From the NCBI RefSeq assembly GCF_000208745.1, contig NC_030856.1, forward strand, positions 17,123,429 through 17,187,428: 64,000 nt of DNA. Reading direction: 5' to 3'. Of the stretch, positions 35,130 to 46,920 are shown in pieces. Source of the stretch: Theobroma cacao. Lineage: Eukaryota; Streptophyta; Magnoliopsida; Malvales; Malvaceae. The translations under genes were made by a program, and so were the position numbers. Positions within the stretch are counted from its first letter, which is position 1. Every line of letters begins with the position of its first letter. The notes beneath the pieces are model-generated. The model had not been told where the DNA came from, ran no database searches, and saw only the letters and a program-made list of their open reading frames with translations.

Positions 35130-35780
35130 TGAAGTTTGCGGCAGCGAGAAACTTTCTATCCATTTTGGCTAACTTGTGGGTTTTGCTATATTTTTCGATT
35201 CTTTGGTACCATAGTTGAGTATTGATCTTTTAAGTGATTTACTCATGAGGGGTTTACATGATGGGTTCTATTAAGAACTAGAACAAATTGCATTGTTTTG
35301 AGAAAATGAGTGCATCATGATTTCGATAAACATTCCTTATGGTATGCTTATTCCCTTCTTGTTCACTCATTGAGTTTATGCTCACCACTTTTAACTTCAT
35401 GTTTTCAGATTAAGAAACAGTCGGTAACTAAGACGAGGTATCCTCGTGGGCTTGTATCCATTTTTTGGTAGGTGTCTAGGCATTCAGTAGCTGTACATTC
35501 GTCCGAGTCTCTCCGCTAGACATCGAGTCTCCTTTTGTTGTGTATAGACGAACCTAATGTGAATTATTAAGATAAATGTGTAGATAGTGTATATACACCT
35601 ATTTGGTATGCCAATACGAAGTGGCAATGCTTAACATTATTTTGATTCTAAGTTATGATATATGTCTTAGTAGTTTATGATGGAATGTTGAACATGTCAG
35701 ATTAATAGGTTTGTTTGGGCTTAGTGGACTACGTCCATTGGTCCATGCGCTGGTCATGACCCGGAATTTGGGTCGTGACA

Positions 35781-36655
35781 AAATGGTGATAGTGGTAAGC
35801 TTGCCTTTGCTTCATTCTCTTGATTTTGGTGATCAATTGTCTCAATCACTAATTCATTCTCAAAACACTTATCTTGAAGTTTGGCTTTTGTAACACTATT
35901 CTCACCTCTTTTTCGCTCCTTAGGGTGATTGATATAACTTGTTCCTTACCTTCTCTCCTAAAATTCACTTCAGTATCACTAGGTAAGGTCCCTTAAGCTC
36001 TGTTGGTAGATAAGTTGGCAAGTTGACCAACCTGAATCTTGAGGTTTCATAGTGATGCTGTTTGACTTTGGATGATGCTATTAGTCTATGTCATGTATTG
36101 ACTTAACAAATCCTCCACAGTTGGCTTCTTTTCTAATATAAGCACTCTTGCTTGCTTTTGGAATCTCGAAGGTGCATTTTAAAGTTGAGGATGATCCTTG
36201 ATTATTGGCCAAAGAGAAGTTTGGATGGTTTCCCCACCCTGGATTGTAAGTGTTAGAGTAAGGGCTATTCTACTCTCTGTTCCCCACAAATTTCATTATT
36301 TTTATCAAACTTGGACACTAATGGCTTGCATGATGATCTGCATAATATTCAAAAGCTACAAAAAGACTTTGAATGGAGTTAATATCAAAAGATTCTAGTG
36401 TCTTGGTTAGAGTTGCTGCCTGCTCAGATAATGCCGAAAAAGCATCTACATCATGAATTCCAACCATTCTCCTATGCATTTATCACTCAGTTGGCCACTG
36501 GTAGTTATTTGTAGCCATCTCGTCCAACAAATCATATGCCTCATCAATTGATTTAGCCATTAAAACTCTTCATGCAACAACATCAATGGTAGTCCAAACA
36601 TGACCACTCAAACGATTGTAAAATGTCTATAGTTGAAGCCACTTTGGAAGACCAT
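35781..36655 (-). pseudogene. gag: Athila-like gag, C-terminal half
   Basis: On the minus strand from 36655: GLPKWLQL, TFYNRLSGH, KSIDEAYDLLDEMATNNYQW, then an AFSALSEQ linker and TYNPGWGNHPNFSLANNQGS. These are in the order known for Athila gag after the capsid core. At least four stops interrupt the frame. The sequence continues 46921-47552 once element D is removed; the capsid ends in a CPDQ stretch at 46921 and resumes in GLPK at 36655. The zinc knuckle is not intact. Confidence 0.85.
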
Positions 36656-37399
36656 TGTCACGACCCAAATTACGGGCCATGAGCGGCACATGGACCCAAT
36701 GAGCATGGCCACTAAGTCCAAGCAAGCTTATTTATATAACCTGTTCATCAATCTATTGAGTATTCCTAAAGTCACATTTCATGATCCCAACTGTAAGTAC
36801 TTGAATGATATTCTACCATGATCAAATATTCGCATGTTTATATATATATTACCCCAAAATGGTGCTAACCATCACCAACTCATAATGGCGTTACCACTCA
36901 AAGTATATATATATATTGTCTAAGACAAGTATCTTAAAAATTTACATTTCGTTTACGTATATATAGCACTCGACTTCCAGTAGAGCGACCTTGACGAAGG
37001 TACAGCTATTGAATGCCAAGATACCTACCAAAGAGACGAGCCCACATGGACACCTTGACCTAGGTTCCAACTGCCTCCTGATCTGAAAACATGAAGTTAA
37101 AAACTGTGAGTATGAACTCAGTGAATGAACATACGAAGAAAACAAGCAATTAATAAGAAAAATTTAAAAATCATGATGCACTTGTTTTGAAAACAATGCA
37201 ATTTAGTTTAATTTCTTCTCTAACCCCTTGTTTCGAACATTGGTAAATAAACTCTTAGTGTTGCAAAGACCCATGCTCAATCATGAAGATAAAAGAGTGA
37301 AGAAAAATTATATCAAAAACCGACCAAGGTAGCAACGTGATAGCACGTTTCTCGCTATAGCGAAAGGCATTATTGGTTTGCGTATGTTTTTGTTTTTCA

Positions 37400-37522
37400 A
37401 GCATATCTCCCACTACAGATGTCCAATTGACATGATTGTTAGATCATTAGAAAGCTAAGAGGTAGCGATATGACTTTAATGTTTACCACTTTGCCTAGTT
37501 CTGACAAGAAAGTGGTCAAAAT
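37400..37522 (+). repeat. Shared LTR module, copy 5
   Basis: Plus-strand copy inside the minus-strand LTR of element D. Confidence 0.75.
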
Positions 37523-37812
37523 TGCTGTCAAAGTGACAGCACAGCACCACCACCTGAGAGTTTCTAGCTACAGCAAGAATCCATTCTCGCTGTAGCCAAA
37601 TTCCTTGCTGCAACCAAATTCCTTACTGCAATCAACATCAATTTGAAAATACTTAACAACTTTCACTGTTCAACATGCAAGATGCCACATACATTGCAAT
37701 CATGTACTATATTCATAAACTTTTTACTACGCATGTATATATATATATATATAAACATGAATACCACCACCTCCTTCAGCCAACATGCACTCCCCACACG
37801 CACATCATTACC

Positions 37813-37975
37813 GGCATGTGCACTACCTACTCCGTACATGCACAGTTGTAAGTGTCACAACATCATCATTCGATCGGCATATGCACTGCCCACTCCGCAT
37901 ATGCACGGTTGTAGTTGTCACAACATCGTCATTCAACCGGCATATGCACTGCCCACTCCGCACATGCACGGTTAC
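37813..37975 (-). repeat. 63-bp tandem repeat in element D 3' LTR
   Basis: Units start GGCATATGCACTGCCCACTC at 37813, 37876 and 37939, exactly 63 bp apart. It sits where the 54-bp array sits in element B, so the array has been remodelled between subfamilies. It recurs at about 45520-45680. Confidence 0.9.
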
Positions 37976-39218
37976 ATCGATTACACAAAATTACTTAGCA
38001 ATACATATCATATATTTTTATATACATATCAGCATCATATAAAGGTATAGAGATTCATCACAATCATGTTCCACATCACCAAAAACATTTCACTAAAGGC
38101 TTGTTCCCATGCATTTTATAGAAAAACAATTAAAATGTCTTAATCAACCACATGTATCTTAATTCCAAAACATTTTGTGCAAGTTCACTCACTAGTATTT
38201 GTTGAATCTTTACTCGATTCCAACCTCCACTAATGGTCCAAATGGAATTGTGGGGCCTCGTTAGGACCTATCATCACAACAACATCACACCCAACCCGAT
38301 TTGCATAATTATATTTCTAAAAGCTATCCACTAAATCATGTTCTGCTAGTTGCTTTTAACTAGCTTCCATCTACCATTAAGTGACTATATATTTTCACTA
38401 CTCTAGTCACACTACAATGAATAACCCACCTAAACTACAAAACACTCACTGATCTAGCCACTAGCCAATCTCAACAACTTAAAAAAAATCAACTCAACTT
38501 CACTACTCACCTTGGTAGCTTTATAATTAAATTTCTTTTCCAAAAGCTTTCAAACTATCATGAAAATCTCACTTTCTCTCCCTAAAACGTCCAACTAGTG
38601 AGAGAGTGTAATAAGGAAAGGTTTTTGAGGGTTTTTTATGGTGAAAAAGTAGAAGAGCACAAAGAACTTTAAGAAATGGTACACAAAAACATGAAAAATC
38701 AGGGTTAACTCAAGGAAATATTTGCAAATTCGAGGCAAGCTTCCATGGGGGGGTGAGAGAACATGGGAGAGGAAGGAGAAGAAAAAGAAGTGCTAGAAAT
38801 TTGAAGAACATCCTAGAAACTTAGATTTTGATGGCTTAAGTTTATCCATTTCTAGCAAAATTACCAAAATGCCCTTAACTATGTCATTTTGTTTTTTCCA
38901 TTACTTTTATGCAATCTTTTTACTTATTTAACACTAAGACAAGGTCCATAAAGGTGTAGAAATACTCGGGTTCATGAAAACTTGAAAATTTCATCTCGAG
39001 ATGTAAAATGATCGTTTTACCCCTACCATAAAAATTATTGGTATTTCTATCTTCTTCATTATCTTATCCTCATCCATTCATTCCTTAGGCCTACTTGGAC
39101 CTTAATAACATTAGAAAACAAATTTCAAGGGCTGACCAGAAGAAATGACGAAATTACCTTTAGTTTGTGTTATCGTGTCTACTGCTAGTTACGGGTCAAT
39201 AAGGGTCAAGGTCTCAGA

Positions 39219-39230
39219 TTCTCCCCCACT
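39219..39230 (-). other. Polypurine tract of element D
   Basis: Minus strand AGTGGGGGAGAA adjoins the 3' LTR start and is identical to that of element A. Confidence 0.88.
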
Positions 39231-39279
39231 AAAAGAAATTCAGTCCTCAAATTTAGATCTGGTATAAGATAGCGTACCT

Positions 39280-40680
39280 CTAAGTATTAAAGAGGTGCGG
39301 ATACTTTGTCTGTATCTCTTCCTCGGTTTCCCACGTTACCTCCTTGCTGGTGTGGTTTCATCATAACACCTTTACTGAGGCCACATCTTTTGAACGGAGC
39401 TTTTTGACTTTCCAATTCAAGATGGCTACCGGTTGCTCGTCATAGGTCAAATCATCTTTCAGCTGGATATTTTCATACTGTATTACATGCGATGGATCCG
39501 GATTATACTTCCTAAACATTGACACATGAAATACGAGGTGAATATTCGAGAGGTCTGGCGGTAATGCCAAACGATATGCTACTGCTCTAACCCTTTCTAA
39601 GATCTCGAAGAGTCTTATATACCGAGGACTTAATTTTCCATTCTTGCCAAATCTCATTGCCCTTTTTGTTGGTGAGACCTTAAAAAATACGTGATCTCCC
39701 ACTTGAAACTCCAAGTCCCTCCGTCTGTTATCAGCATAGGACTTTTGTCTACTTTGTGCTCTTAACATCCTCTGATGGATCATGCGTATTTTCTCGGTGG
39801 TGTCCTGCACCAACTCAGGCCCCAAGAGTTTCCTCTCTCCTACCTCTAACCATCCAATGGGTGACCTGCACCTCCGTTCATATAATGCTTCAAATGGTGC
39901 AATTCGGATGCTAGCTTGAAAACTATTATTATAGGCAAACTCCACTAAGGGTAGATATCGATCCCACCTGACCCCAAGGTCTAGTACACAGGCCCTCAAC
40001 ATATCTTCCAATGTTTGTATCGTCCATTCAGATTAGCCATCAGTTTGTGGGTGGAAAGCATGCTAAAATCCAACTTAGCGCCCAAAGTTTCCTGCAACTT
40101 TCCCTAGAACCTACTAGTGAACTACGCTCCTCTATCAGATACTATAGAAATAGGGATACCATGCAGTCGTACTATCTCATCCACATAAACTCGAGCATAT
40201 TGGGCAACACTGTAAGTAGTCTTGACCAGAAAAAATGAGCTGATTTCGTTAACCGATCTACTACATACCAAATTAAGTCGTAGCCCCCATTAGTTCGAGG
40301 CAAACCCATTACAAAGTCCATGGAATTATGCTCCCACTTTTGCTCGGGCACTAGTAACTGTTGTAGTAGCCTTGCAGGCTTTTGATGCTCGACCTTAACC
40401 TACTGACAAACCACGTACTTGGAGACGAACTTAGCTACATCTTTCTTGAGTCTTTCCCACCAATATACCTCATTCAAATCTTGACACATCTTTATAGCCC
40501 CTGGATGTACCACATAGGCTGCCATGTGTGCCTCCTCTAATATTTCTTTCCTTAATCCACACTAGCGAACGCATAAAGTCTAGTTCCATACCTCAATACT
40601 CCATTTGTGCCTTTAGTAAACATTTTTCCTTTCCTTCTTTGAGGATCCTCTAAGGCCTTAGTTATGAACTCATCTTTACT
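39280..40680 (-). pseudogene. Element D integrase and chromodomain
   Basis: The zinc-binding part (40380-40560) keeps both histidines (AHMAAYVVH) but reads SKYVVCQ, losing a cysteine. The core shows MDFVMGLPR and DRLTKSAHF, then decays; the second catalytic aspartate region (SDRG in B) is not readable, and FHPQTDG is followed by a stop. An open stretch at 39361-40011 (216 codons) carries RWDRYLPLVEFAYNNSFQAS, YERRCRSPIGW, HLVFHVSMFRKYNPDPSHV and LTYDEQPVAILNW. After two stops at KVL comes the chromodomain end SKEVTWETEEEIQTKYPHLF. Confidence 0.88.
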
Positions 40681-41550
40681 TTATGCTTTTTTAATCGGGT
40701 CCATTAAGATAGGCCTCACTTTAAAATGGGCTAGCAATGCATTTGTCTCTGAAACTTCCAAATGCACACCCATGTCTCCCAATCTATGCATCTCCCTAAT
40801 CAAGGATCTTCTATCTGCATAGATATGTGCCAGGTTTTCCATCAATTTTTGACTCAAGGCATTTGCCACTACATTTACCTTACCTGGATGGTAGAGAATA
40901 GTACAATCATAATCCTTTAGCAACTCCATCCACATACATTGCCGCAAATTAAGATCCCTCTACTAAAATATATACTTCAGGCTTTTGTGGTCAGTATATA
41001 TCTCACAAGTCTCACCATACAAATAATGTCTCCAAATCTTTAAGGCAAACACGATTGTTGCCATGTCCAAATTGTGTGTGGGGTAATTCTGCTCATGCCT
41101 TTTAAGTTGCCTTGATGCATACGCAATCACCTTCCCATGCTGCATTAATACACACCCTAAACCAACCCGCGATGCATCACAAAATACCGTGTAACCCCTT
41201 GTGCCTTGTGATAGGCTTAATACTGGAGCTGTGGTGAGACATGCCTTAAGCTTCTCAAAGTTATTCTCACAAGCATCTGACCACTCAAAATTCGTGTCCT
41301 TGCGTGTCAGCTTAGTCAGAGGGGCGACTATTTTGGAGAAGTCCTTTACATAAAGACGATAATAGCCAGCCAAACCCAAAAAGCTTCTGATCTCCGTAAC
41401 TGATGTTTGCCTTGGCCACTTTTCCACTGCCTTGACTTTCTTTGGATCGACTTGTATCCCATCTTTGGATACCACATGTCCCAAGAATTCAACGCTTTCA
41501 AACCAGAACTCACACTTAGAGAACTTGGCATACAATCGATGTTCTCTCAA
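40681..41550 (-). pseudogene. Element D RT thumb and RNase H
   Basis: An open stretch at 40963-41550 (195 codons) holds [40 protein letters not shown], then RNase [40 protein letters not shown] and [13 protein letters not shown] stop follows and the domain resumes at 40681-40947 with DYDCTILYHPGKVNVVANAL. Aspartates FCDA and YTDH are kept. The usual glutamate after HNL is an aspartate, and the final VVADAL is VVANAL, so activity is unlikely. Confidence 0.88.
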
Positions 41551-41606
41551 AGTTTAGAGCACTATCCTAAGATACTACTCGTGCTCCTCTCGGCTTTTAG
41601 AGTAGA

Positions 41607-42232
41607 TCAGATGTCCTCAATAAATACCACCATGAACTTGTCCAAATAGGGCTTGAACACTTGGTTCATCAAATCCATAAAGGCCATAGGGGCGTTCGTA
41701 AGCTCAAACGTCATCACCAAGAACTCATAGTGCCCATATCTTGTTCGAAATGCAGTCTTGGGTATATCTTCATTCTGGATCATCAATTGATGGTACCCAG
41801 ATCCCAGATTTATCTTAAAGAAACATTTTGCGCGTTGTAGTTGATCAAATAAATCATCTATTCTTGGAAAGGGGTACTTATTCTTCACCATCACTTTATT
41901 AAGCTGTCGGTAGTCAATGCACAGTCTAAGCGACCCATCTTTCTCTTTACAAATAGCACCAGTGCTCCCCATGGTGAGATGCTAGGTCGGATGAAACCTT
42001 TATCCAATAAATCTTCTAACTGACACTTAAGCTCTTTAAGCTCCGTAGGTGCCATTCTATATGGGGGTATGGATATAGGTCTAGTGTCAAGAGTCAAATC
42101 TATGCAAAATTCAATCTCTCGCTCTAGAGGTAAACCTGGTAGTTCCTCAGGAAATACATCCTTCAACTTATTCACCACCGACACTTGGCTTATATCTCCA
42201 ACCTTCGCTTGAGTAACCCTTACCACACCCAA
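41607..42232 (-). pseudogene. Element D reverse transcriptase core
   Basis: Two overlapping frames: 41891-42232 carries the linker ending [16 protein letters not shown] and [20 protein letters not shown]; 41607-41972 carries [35 protein letters not shown] and VVFIEDI. The switch between frames is a frameshift near 41945. The catalytic pair normally read as YxDD/FIDD is IED here and KIDL is KINL, so both metal-binding sites are damaged. Confidence 0.9.
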
Positions 42233-42397
42233 GTAACCTAAACAACCCTATCTTAATAGCTTTCTAGTAGACATGGTCGATATCAAATTAGTTGGAACAT
42301 TACTCCTATCCCCCTGAATACTAAATGGTGGCTCATCCGGGAAATGAAATCTAACCAATATATGGTAACAGTCCACACTTGTATGACAGGGTGATAA

Positions 42398-42718
42398 CTA
42401 ATCCATCCCAAAGATCACGTCAAAATCTAAGGTGTCTAACACCACCAAATTCACCAAAGTGTCCTTGTCCTTGACTAGAACTATGCAGGACTCATATTCC
42501 CATTCGACAACAAATACCTCCATTAAAGTAGTAGACACCATTAACTGTTCTTCTCTTTTAACACAATCATTACCCAAACGAGATGCAAAGCATAGAGAAA
42601 TAAAAGAATGGGTAGCACCAGCATCAAACAATACCCGAGCATTCATATTACAGATTGAAAGAATACCTAATGCCACTGCATTGGACGTTTGAGCCTCTTG
42701 TCGTGTTAAAGCAAACAC
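42398..42718 (-). pseudogene. Element D aspartic protease
   Basis: An open stretch of 106 codons: NARVLFDAGATHSFISLCFA at the active site (DAG instead of D[ST]G), VVEWEYESCIVLVKDKD, and LDTLDFDVIFGMD, the end motif of the gypsy protease. This is the least broken domain in the element. It joins RT through a linker in 42233-42397. Confidence 0.85.
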
Positions 42719-42745
42719 CCTTAGTTGACCCCTACCAGCAGAACT

Positions 42746-42955
42746 CTAACGTCCAGACCTAGAAGGCTTGCCCTGAGAGGAAGTAGCAACACCTCTACCT
42801 CTTGATCCGCTTGCCTCCCAATCAGATGAGGTGGCTACTGAAGGAGCGGACGAAGTTGGCTGGCTAGAGTCGTGAGCAAAACCTTGCGATTGATGAGCCA
42901 TGGGGCAATTCCACCTAATATGTCCAGATTGACCACACCCATAACAAACTCTCAA
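42746..42955 (-). pseudogene. Element D gag zinc knuckle
   Basis: [14 protein letters not shown] fits the C-X2-C-X4-H-X4-C nucleocapsid pattern with all four ligands present, followed by a serine-rich tail with [13 protein letters not shown]. An open stretch of 69 codons. In element B the last cysteine is lost. Confidence 0.9.
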
Positions 42956-43036
42956 AGTACGAAAGCATCGCCCGCTATGTCGTCCCCCACAATTAGTGCA
43001 ATGTTTGATAACTTGACTTCCCTATCTTGAATCTTG

Positions 43037-43534
43037 CTACCTTCCAGCATTAAAAGTCCTTTGTCCCACCCCAATACTAACACCAGGTGAGTCACTTCCC
43101 TTTTGGGGCAATCGTGAGTCCCGTTGTGGACCCTGACGGTTAGAAGATGAAACACCACTGTTGAAATCTCTACGGCCTTGATAACCCTCTATCGTGGCCA
43201 TTTTTACTCTATCCCTCACAGCCCTACTCTCATTGATCCTCATCTTAATGCGCCGAGCACAATCCACTATTATGGAGTAGGTTTTAAAATCTCGAGATGC
43301 CACAGCCCTAAACAATGGCTCTATTAGCCCATATACAAACCTCTGAATCTTCATCTCCTCAATGGAAAGTAGATAGGGTGCATACCGAGCCATCTGCGTA
43401 AATTTGATGTCGTATTCTGACACTGTCATACTTGGGGCCTGTACCAGAGTTTCAAACTCCCTAGCTCTGGCATTACGTACACTTAATGGTAAAAATCGAT
43501 CCAAGAAAGCTGTACTGAACTCAATCCAAGTCAA
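43037..43534 (-). pseudogene. gag: Element D gag capsid region
   Basis: An open stretch of 165 codons: [54 protein letters not shown], then a basic linker to the zinc knuckle. This is the plant retrotransposon gag domain. Upstream (43535-44137) the N-terminal part is recognisable but broken by stops. Confidence 0.88.
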
Positions 43535-44347
43535 CGGTGCTGCGTCTGCTGGTCTACCTTTACCTAAAGAGTTATACCACTCTTACGCCATGTCCTCCAA
43601 TCAGAAGGCGACTAGCTCGACTAATTGGACACTAGAACATCTTAAGGCTTTACAAATTTTCTCCATCTTATCTAAGAAAATTTGGGGTTTCTCCGACGCA
43701 TCAGATCCTAAAAATTATAGAGGCTTAAGCTTGAGAAAATCGGGAAGAGAAATCTCTAAATGACCCCTTTCAACCTCATGATGTTAGAAATTGGCCTATC
43801 CTTGAGAGCTAGGGGATTCTTGTACTGTAGGTCTCCCCTCCACTATCCTTTGTATATCATCCATACGGGTCACCATCATCTCTACAACCCGGTCGACTCA
43901 TTGTAGGCCTGCCACCAAATCCTCAATGGTAATACCCCTGGTTGGTTGTCTATCTGCATCACTTGAAAACTATCCTTCCTCTTGCCTACTCATAAGCGTA
44001 TCCACCCTCACTAGCCTAGTGGCCCTGCCACGTCTACCTCAGCCCCTAAAGTTGGATGCCCATGGCCTATCTATCATCTCATTAGGGGCATCTTGCTCCC
44101 CCATCCATCTTGAGGTAGCTCGTGTCTTAAGCGACATTCTTACCTAGACTAGAGCAAATACCTATTATTAAACACATTTTCTATAATCATATATAAAGGA
44201 AAAGGTGGTTTCAAAGATAGGGAATCTATGAGGTACCTTGGTTGTAAAATGTGTCGCGGTTCACACTTCACAACTGAAGTTCCCACATAAAGACCCGACA
44301 CTCCGCTGTACGAACACAAAAAAGTCCTAAGACCTAGACAACCTAGG

Positions 44348-44359
44348 GCTCTGATACCA
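44348..44359 (-). other. Primer binding site of element D (initiator tRNA-Met)
   Basis: Minus strand TGGTATCAGAGC, a perfect match, four bases from the LTR end. Confidence 0.92.
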
Positions 44360-45128
44360 ACATTGTCATGACCCAAATATCTGGTCGTGACCGGCGTATG
44401 GACCCAATGAGCATAGCCACTAAGTCCAAGGAAGCCTATTTATATAACCTATTCATCAATCTATTGAGCATTCCCAAAGTCACATTTCGTGATCTCAACT
44501 GTAAGTACTTGAATGATATTCTACCATGATCAAATATTCGCATGTATATATATATATATATTACCCCAAAATGGTGCTAACCATCGCTAACTCATATTGG
44601 TGTTACCATTCCAAGTATATATATATATATATATATTGTCTCAGACAAGTATCTTAAAAATTTACATTTCGTTTATCTATATATAGCATAAAGACACTCG
44701 ACTTCCAGCGGAGCGACCTTGGCGAAGGTACAGCTATTGAATGCTGAGATACCTACCAAAGAGACTAGACCACATGGACACCTTGACCTAGGTTCCAACT
44801 ACCTTCTGATCTGAAAACATGAAGTTGAAAACTGTGAGTATGAACTCAATGAGTGAACGTAGGAAGAGAACAAGCAATTGATAAGGAAAATTTAAAAATC
44901 ATGATGCACTTGTTTTGAAAACAATGCAATTTAGTTTAATTTCTGCCATAAACCCCTTATTTTGAACATTGGTAAATAAACTCTTAGTGTTGCAAAGACC
45001 CATGCTCAATCATGAAGATAAAAGAGTGAAGAAAAATTATATAAAAAACCGAGCAAGGTAGCAACATGATAACACGTTTCTTGCTGCAGCAAAAGGCATT
45101 CTCGGTTTGCATATGTTTTGATTTTTTA

Positions 45129-45251
45129 AGTATACCTCCCACTACAGAAGTTCAATTGACATGCTTGTTAGGTCATTAGAAAGCTAAGAGGTAGGGATAC
45201 GACTTTAATGTTTACTATTTTGCCTAGTTTCGAAAGGAAGGTGGTCAAAAT
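45129..45251 (+). repeat. Shared LTR module, copy 6
   Basis: Plus-strand copy inside the minus-strand 5' LTR of element D, the partner of the copy at 37400. Confidence 0.75.
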
Positions 45252-46525
45252 CACTGTCAAAGTTACAACACTGCCCCACCACCTGAGAGTTTCTGGCTGC
45301 AGCGAGAATTTATTTTCGCTGTAGCCAAATTCCTTGCCGCAATAAACATCATTTTGAATATACTTAACAACTTTCACTGTCCAACATGCAAGATTCCACA
45401 TACTTTACAATCACGTACTATATTCATAAACTTTCTACTATGCATGTATATATATATAAACATGAATACCACCACCTCCCTCAGCCAACATGCACTCCCC
45501 ACACGCACATCATTACCGGCATGTGCACTGCCCACTCCGCACATGCACAATTGTAAGTGCCACAACATCATCATTTGATTGGCATATGCACTGCCCACTT
45601 CGCATATGCATGGTTGTAGTTGTCACAACATCGTCATTCAACCAGCATATGCACTGCCTAATCTGCACATGCACGGTTACATCAGTTACACAAAATTACT
45701 TAGCAATACATATCATACATTTTTATATACATATCAGCATCATATAAAGGTACTGAGATTCATCACAATCGTGTTGCACATCACCAAAATATTTCACTAA
45801 AGGCTTGTTCCCATGCATTTTATAGAAAAACAATTAAAATGTCTCAATCAACCACATGTGCCTTAGTCCCAAAACATTTTGTGCAAATTCACTCACCAAT
45901 ATTTGTTGAATCTTTACTCGACTCCAACCTCCACTAATGGTCCAAATGGAATTGTGGGGCCTCGTTGAGACCTATCATCACAACAACATCACACCCAACC
46001 CGATTTGCATAATTATATTTCTAAAAGTTATCCACTAAATCATGTTTTGCTAGTTGTTTTTAACTAGCTTCCATCTACCATTAAGTGACTATTTTTTATC
46101 ACTATTCTAGTCACACTACAATGAATAACCCACCTCAACTACAAAACACTCACCGATCTAGCCACTAGTCATTCTCAAGAACTTAAAAAAATCAATTCAA
46201 TTTCACTACTCACCTCGGTAGTTTTGTAATTGAATTTCTTTCCTAAAAGCTTTCAAACTATCATGAAAATCTCACTTTCTCTCTCTAGAACGTCCAACTA
46301 GTGAGAGAGTGTAATAAGGAAGGTTTTTTTAGGGTTTTTTATAGTGAAAAGTTGAAGAGCACAAAGAACTTTGAGAAAGGGTGCACAAAAACATGAAAAA
46401 CCGTGGTTAACTCAAGGAAATATATGGAAATTCAAGGCAAGCTTCCATGGGGGGGTGAGAGAATGTGGGAGAGGAAGGAGAAGAAGAAGAAGTGTTGGAA
46501 ATTTGAAGAACATCCTAGAAACTTA

Positions 46526-46535
46526 GATTTTTATA
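46526..46535 (-). promoter_or_regulatory. TATA box of element D 5' LTR
   Basis: Minus strand TATAAAAATC, the same box as in element B, about 385 bp into the LTR. Confidence 0.6.
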
Positions 46536-46920
46536 GCTTAAGTTTATCTATTTCTAGCAAAATTACCAAAATGCCCTTAACTATGTCATTTTGTTTTTTC
46601 CATTGCTTTTATGCAATCTTTTTACTTCTTTAACACTGAGACAAGGTCCATACGGGTCTATAAATACTTGGGTTCATGAAAACTTAAAAATTTCAACTCG
46701 ATATGTAAAAAGACCATTTTACCCCTATCATGAAAATTATCGGTATATCTATCTTCTTCATTATCTTATCCTCATCCATTCATTGCTTAGGCCTACTTGG
46801 ACCTTAATAACATTAGAAAACAAATTTTAGGGGTTGATCAGGAGAAATGATGAAATTACCCGTAGTTCGTGTTATCACGTATACTACTAGTTACAAGTCA
46901 ATAAAGGTCAAGGTCTCACA

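Larger units (their letters stand above)
33593..35780 (+). mobile_element. Tekay-like solo LTR with perfect TSD (2188 bp)
   Basis: TGTGAGACC...GGTCGTGACA, flanked by AAATG at 33588-33592 and 35781-35785. It is closest to the element A LTR. A splice donor is at 34537. An 18-bp perfect palindrome, TTCTCGCTGCAGCGAGAA, is at 35112-35129. Relative to A it lacks about 300 bp, partly at the single N at 34856. No shared module is present. Confidence 0.9.
36656..39218 (-). mobile_element. Element D 3' LTR (2563 bp)
   Basis: On the minus strand from TCTGAGACC at 39218 to ...GGTCGTGACA at 36656. It pairs with 44364-46920. The TATA box kept in the 5' LTR is mutated here (CATCAAAATC near 38830). A module copy is at 37400-37522, palindromic cassettes at 37340-37620 and a 63-bp tandem array at 37813-37975. 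The outer flank ACCAT (36651-36655) matches ACCTT at 46921-46925 in four of five positions. Confidence 0.9.
39280..44137 (-). pseudogene. gag-pol: Element D gag-pol pseudogene (Tekay/Del-like chromovirus)
   Basis: A nearly full-length decayed polyprotein gene of 4858 bp (about 1,620 codons), close to the usual length for this clade. It runs from MSLKTRATSRWMGEQDAP at 44137 to KYPHLFNT and a TAG at 39282-39280. All domains are in order: gag, zinc knuckle, protease, RT, RNase H, integrase, chromodomain. Scattered stops and frameshifts break it into about eight open stretches. It is the best-kept coding element of the window and lies between two LTRs with matching flanks. Confidence 0.92.
44144..46213 (-). 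other. Predicted leader intron of element D
   Basis: Donor GAG/GTGAGT at 46213-46208 in the 5' LTR and acceptor TTTGCTCTAGTCTAG ending at 44144, six bases before the gag ATG at 44137. The arrangement equals that of element B at 12976-14856 and would remove the primer binding site from the gag message. Inferred only. Confidence 0.4.
44364..46920 (-). mobile_element. Element D 5' LTR (2557 bp)
   Basis: On the minus strand from TGTGAGACC at 46920 to ...GGTCATGACA at 44364. It pairs with 36656-39218 over its whole length; a short sample suggests roughly 10% divergence. It has a TATA box at 46526-46535, a module copy at 45129-45251 and (TA)n tracts near 44545 and 44618. Confidence 0.92.

Noticed and set aside
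37643..38050. 135-codon open frame and its neighbour
   Set aside because: Explained by the 63-bp repeat (divisible by three) in the element D LTR; the 5' LTR copy is open only because of the same repeat.
39361..40011. 216-codon frame as a separate intact gene
   Set aside because: It is the C-terminal integrase part of the element D polyprotein; the start methionine is internal and stops lie on both sides.
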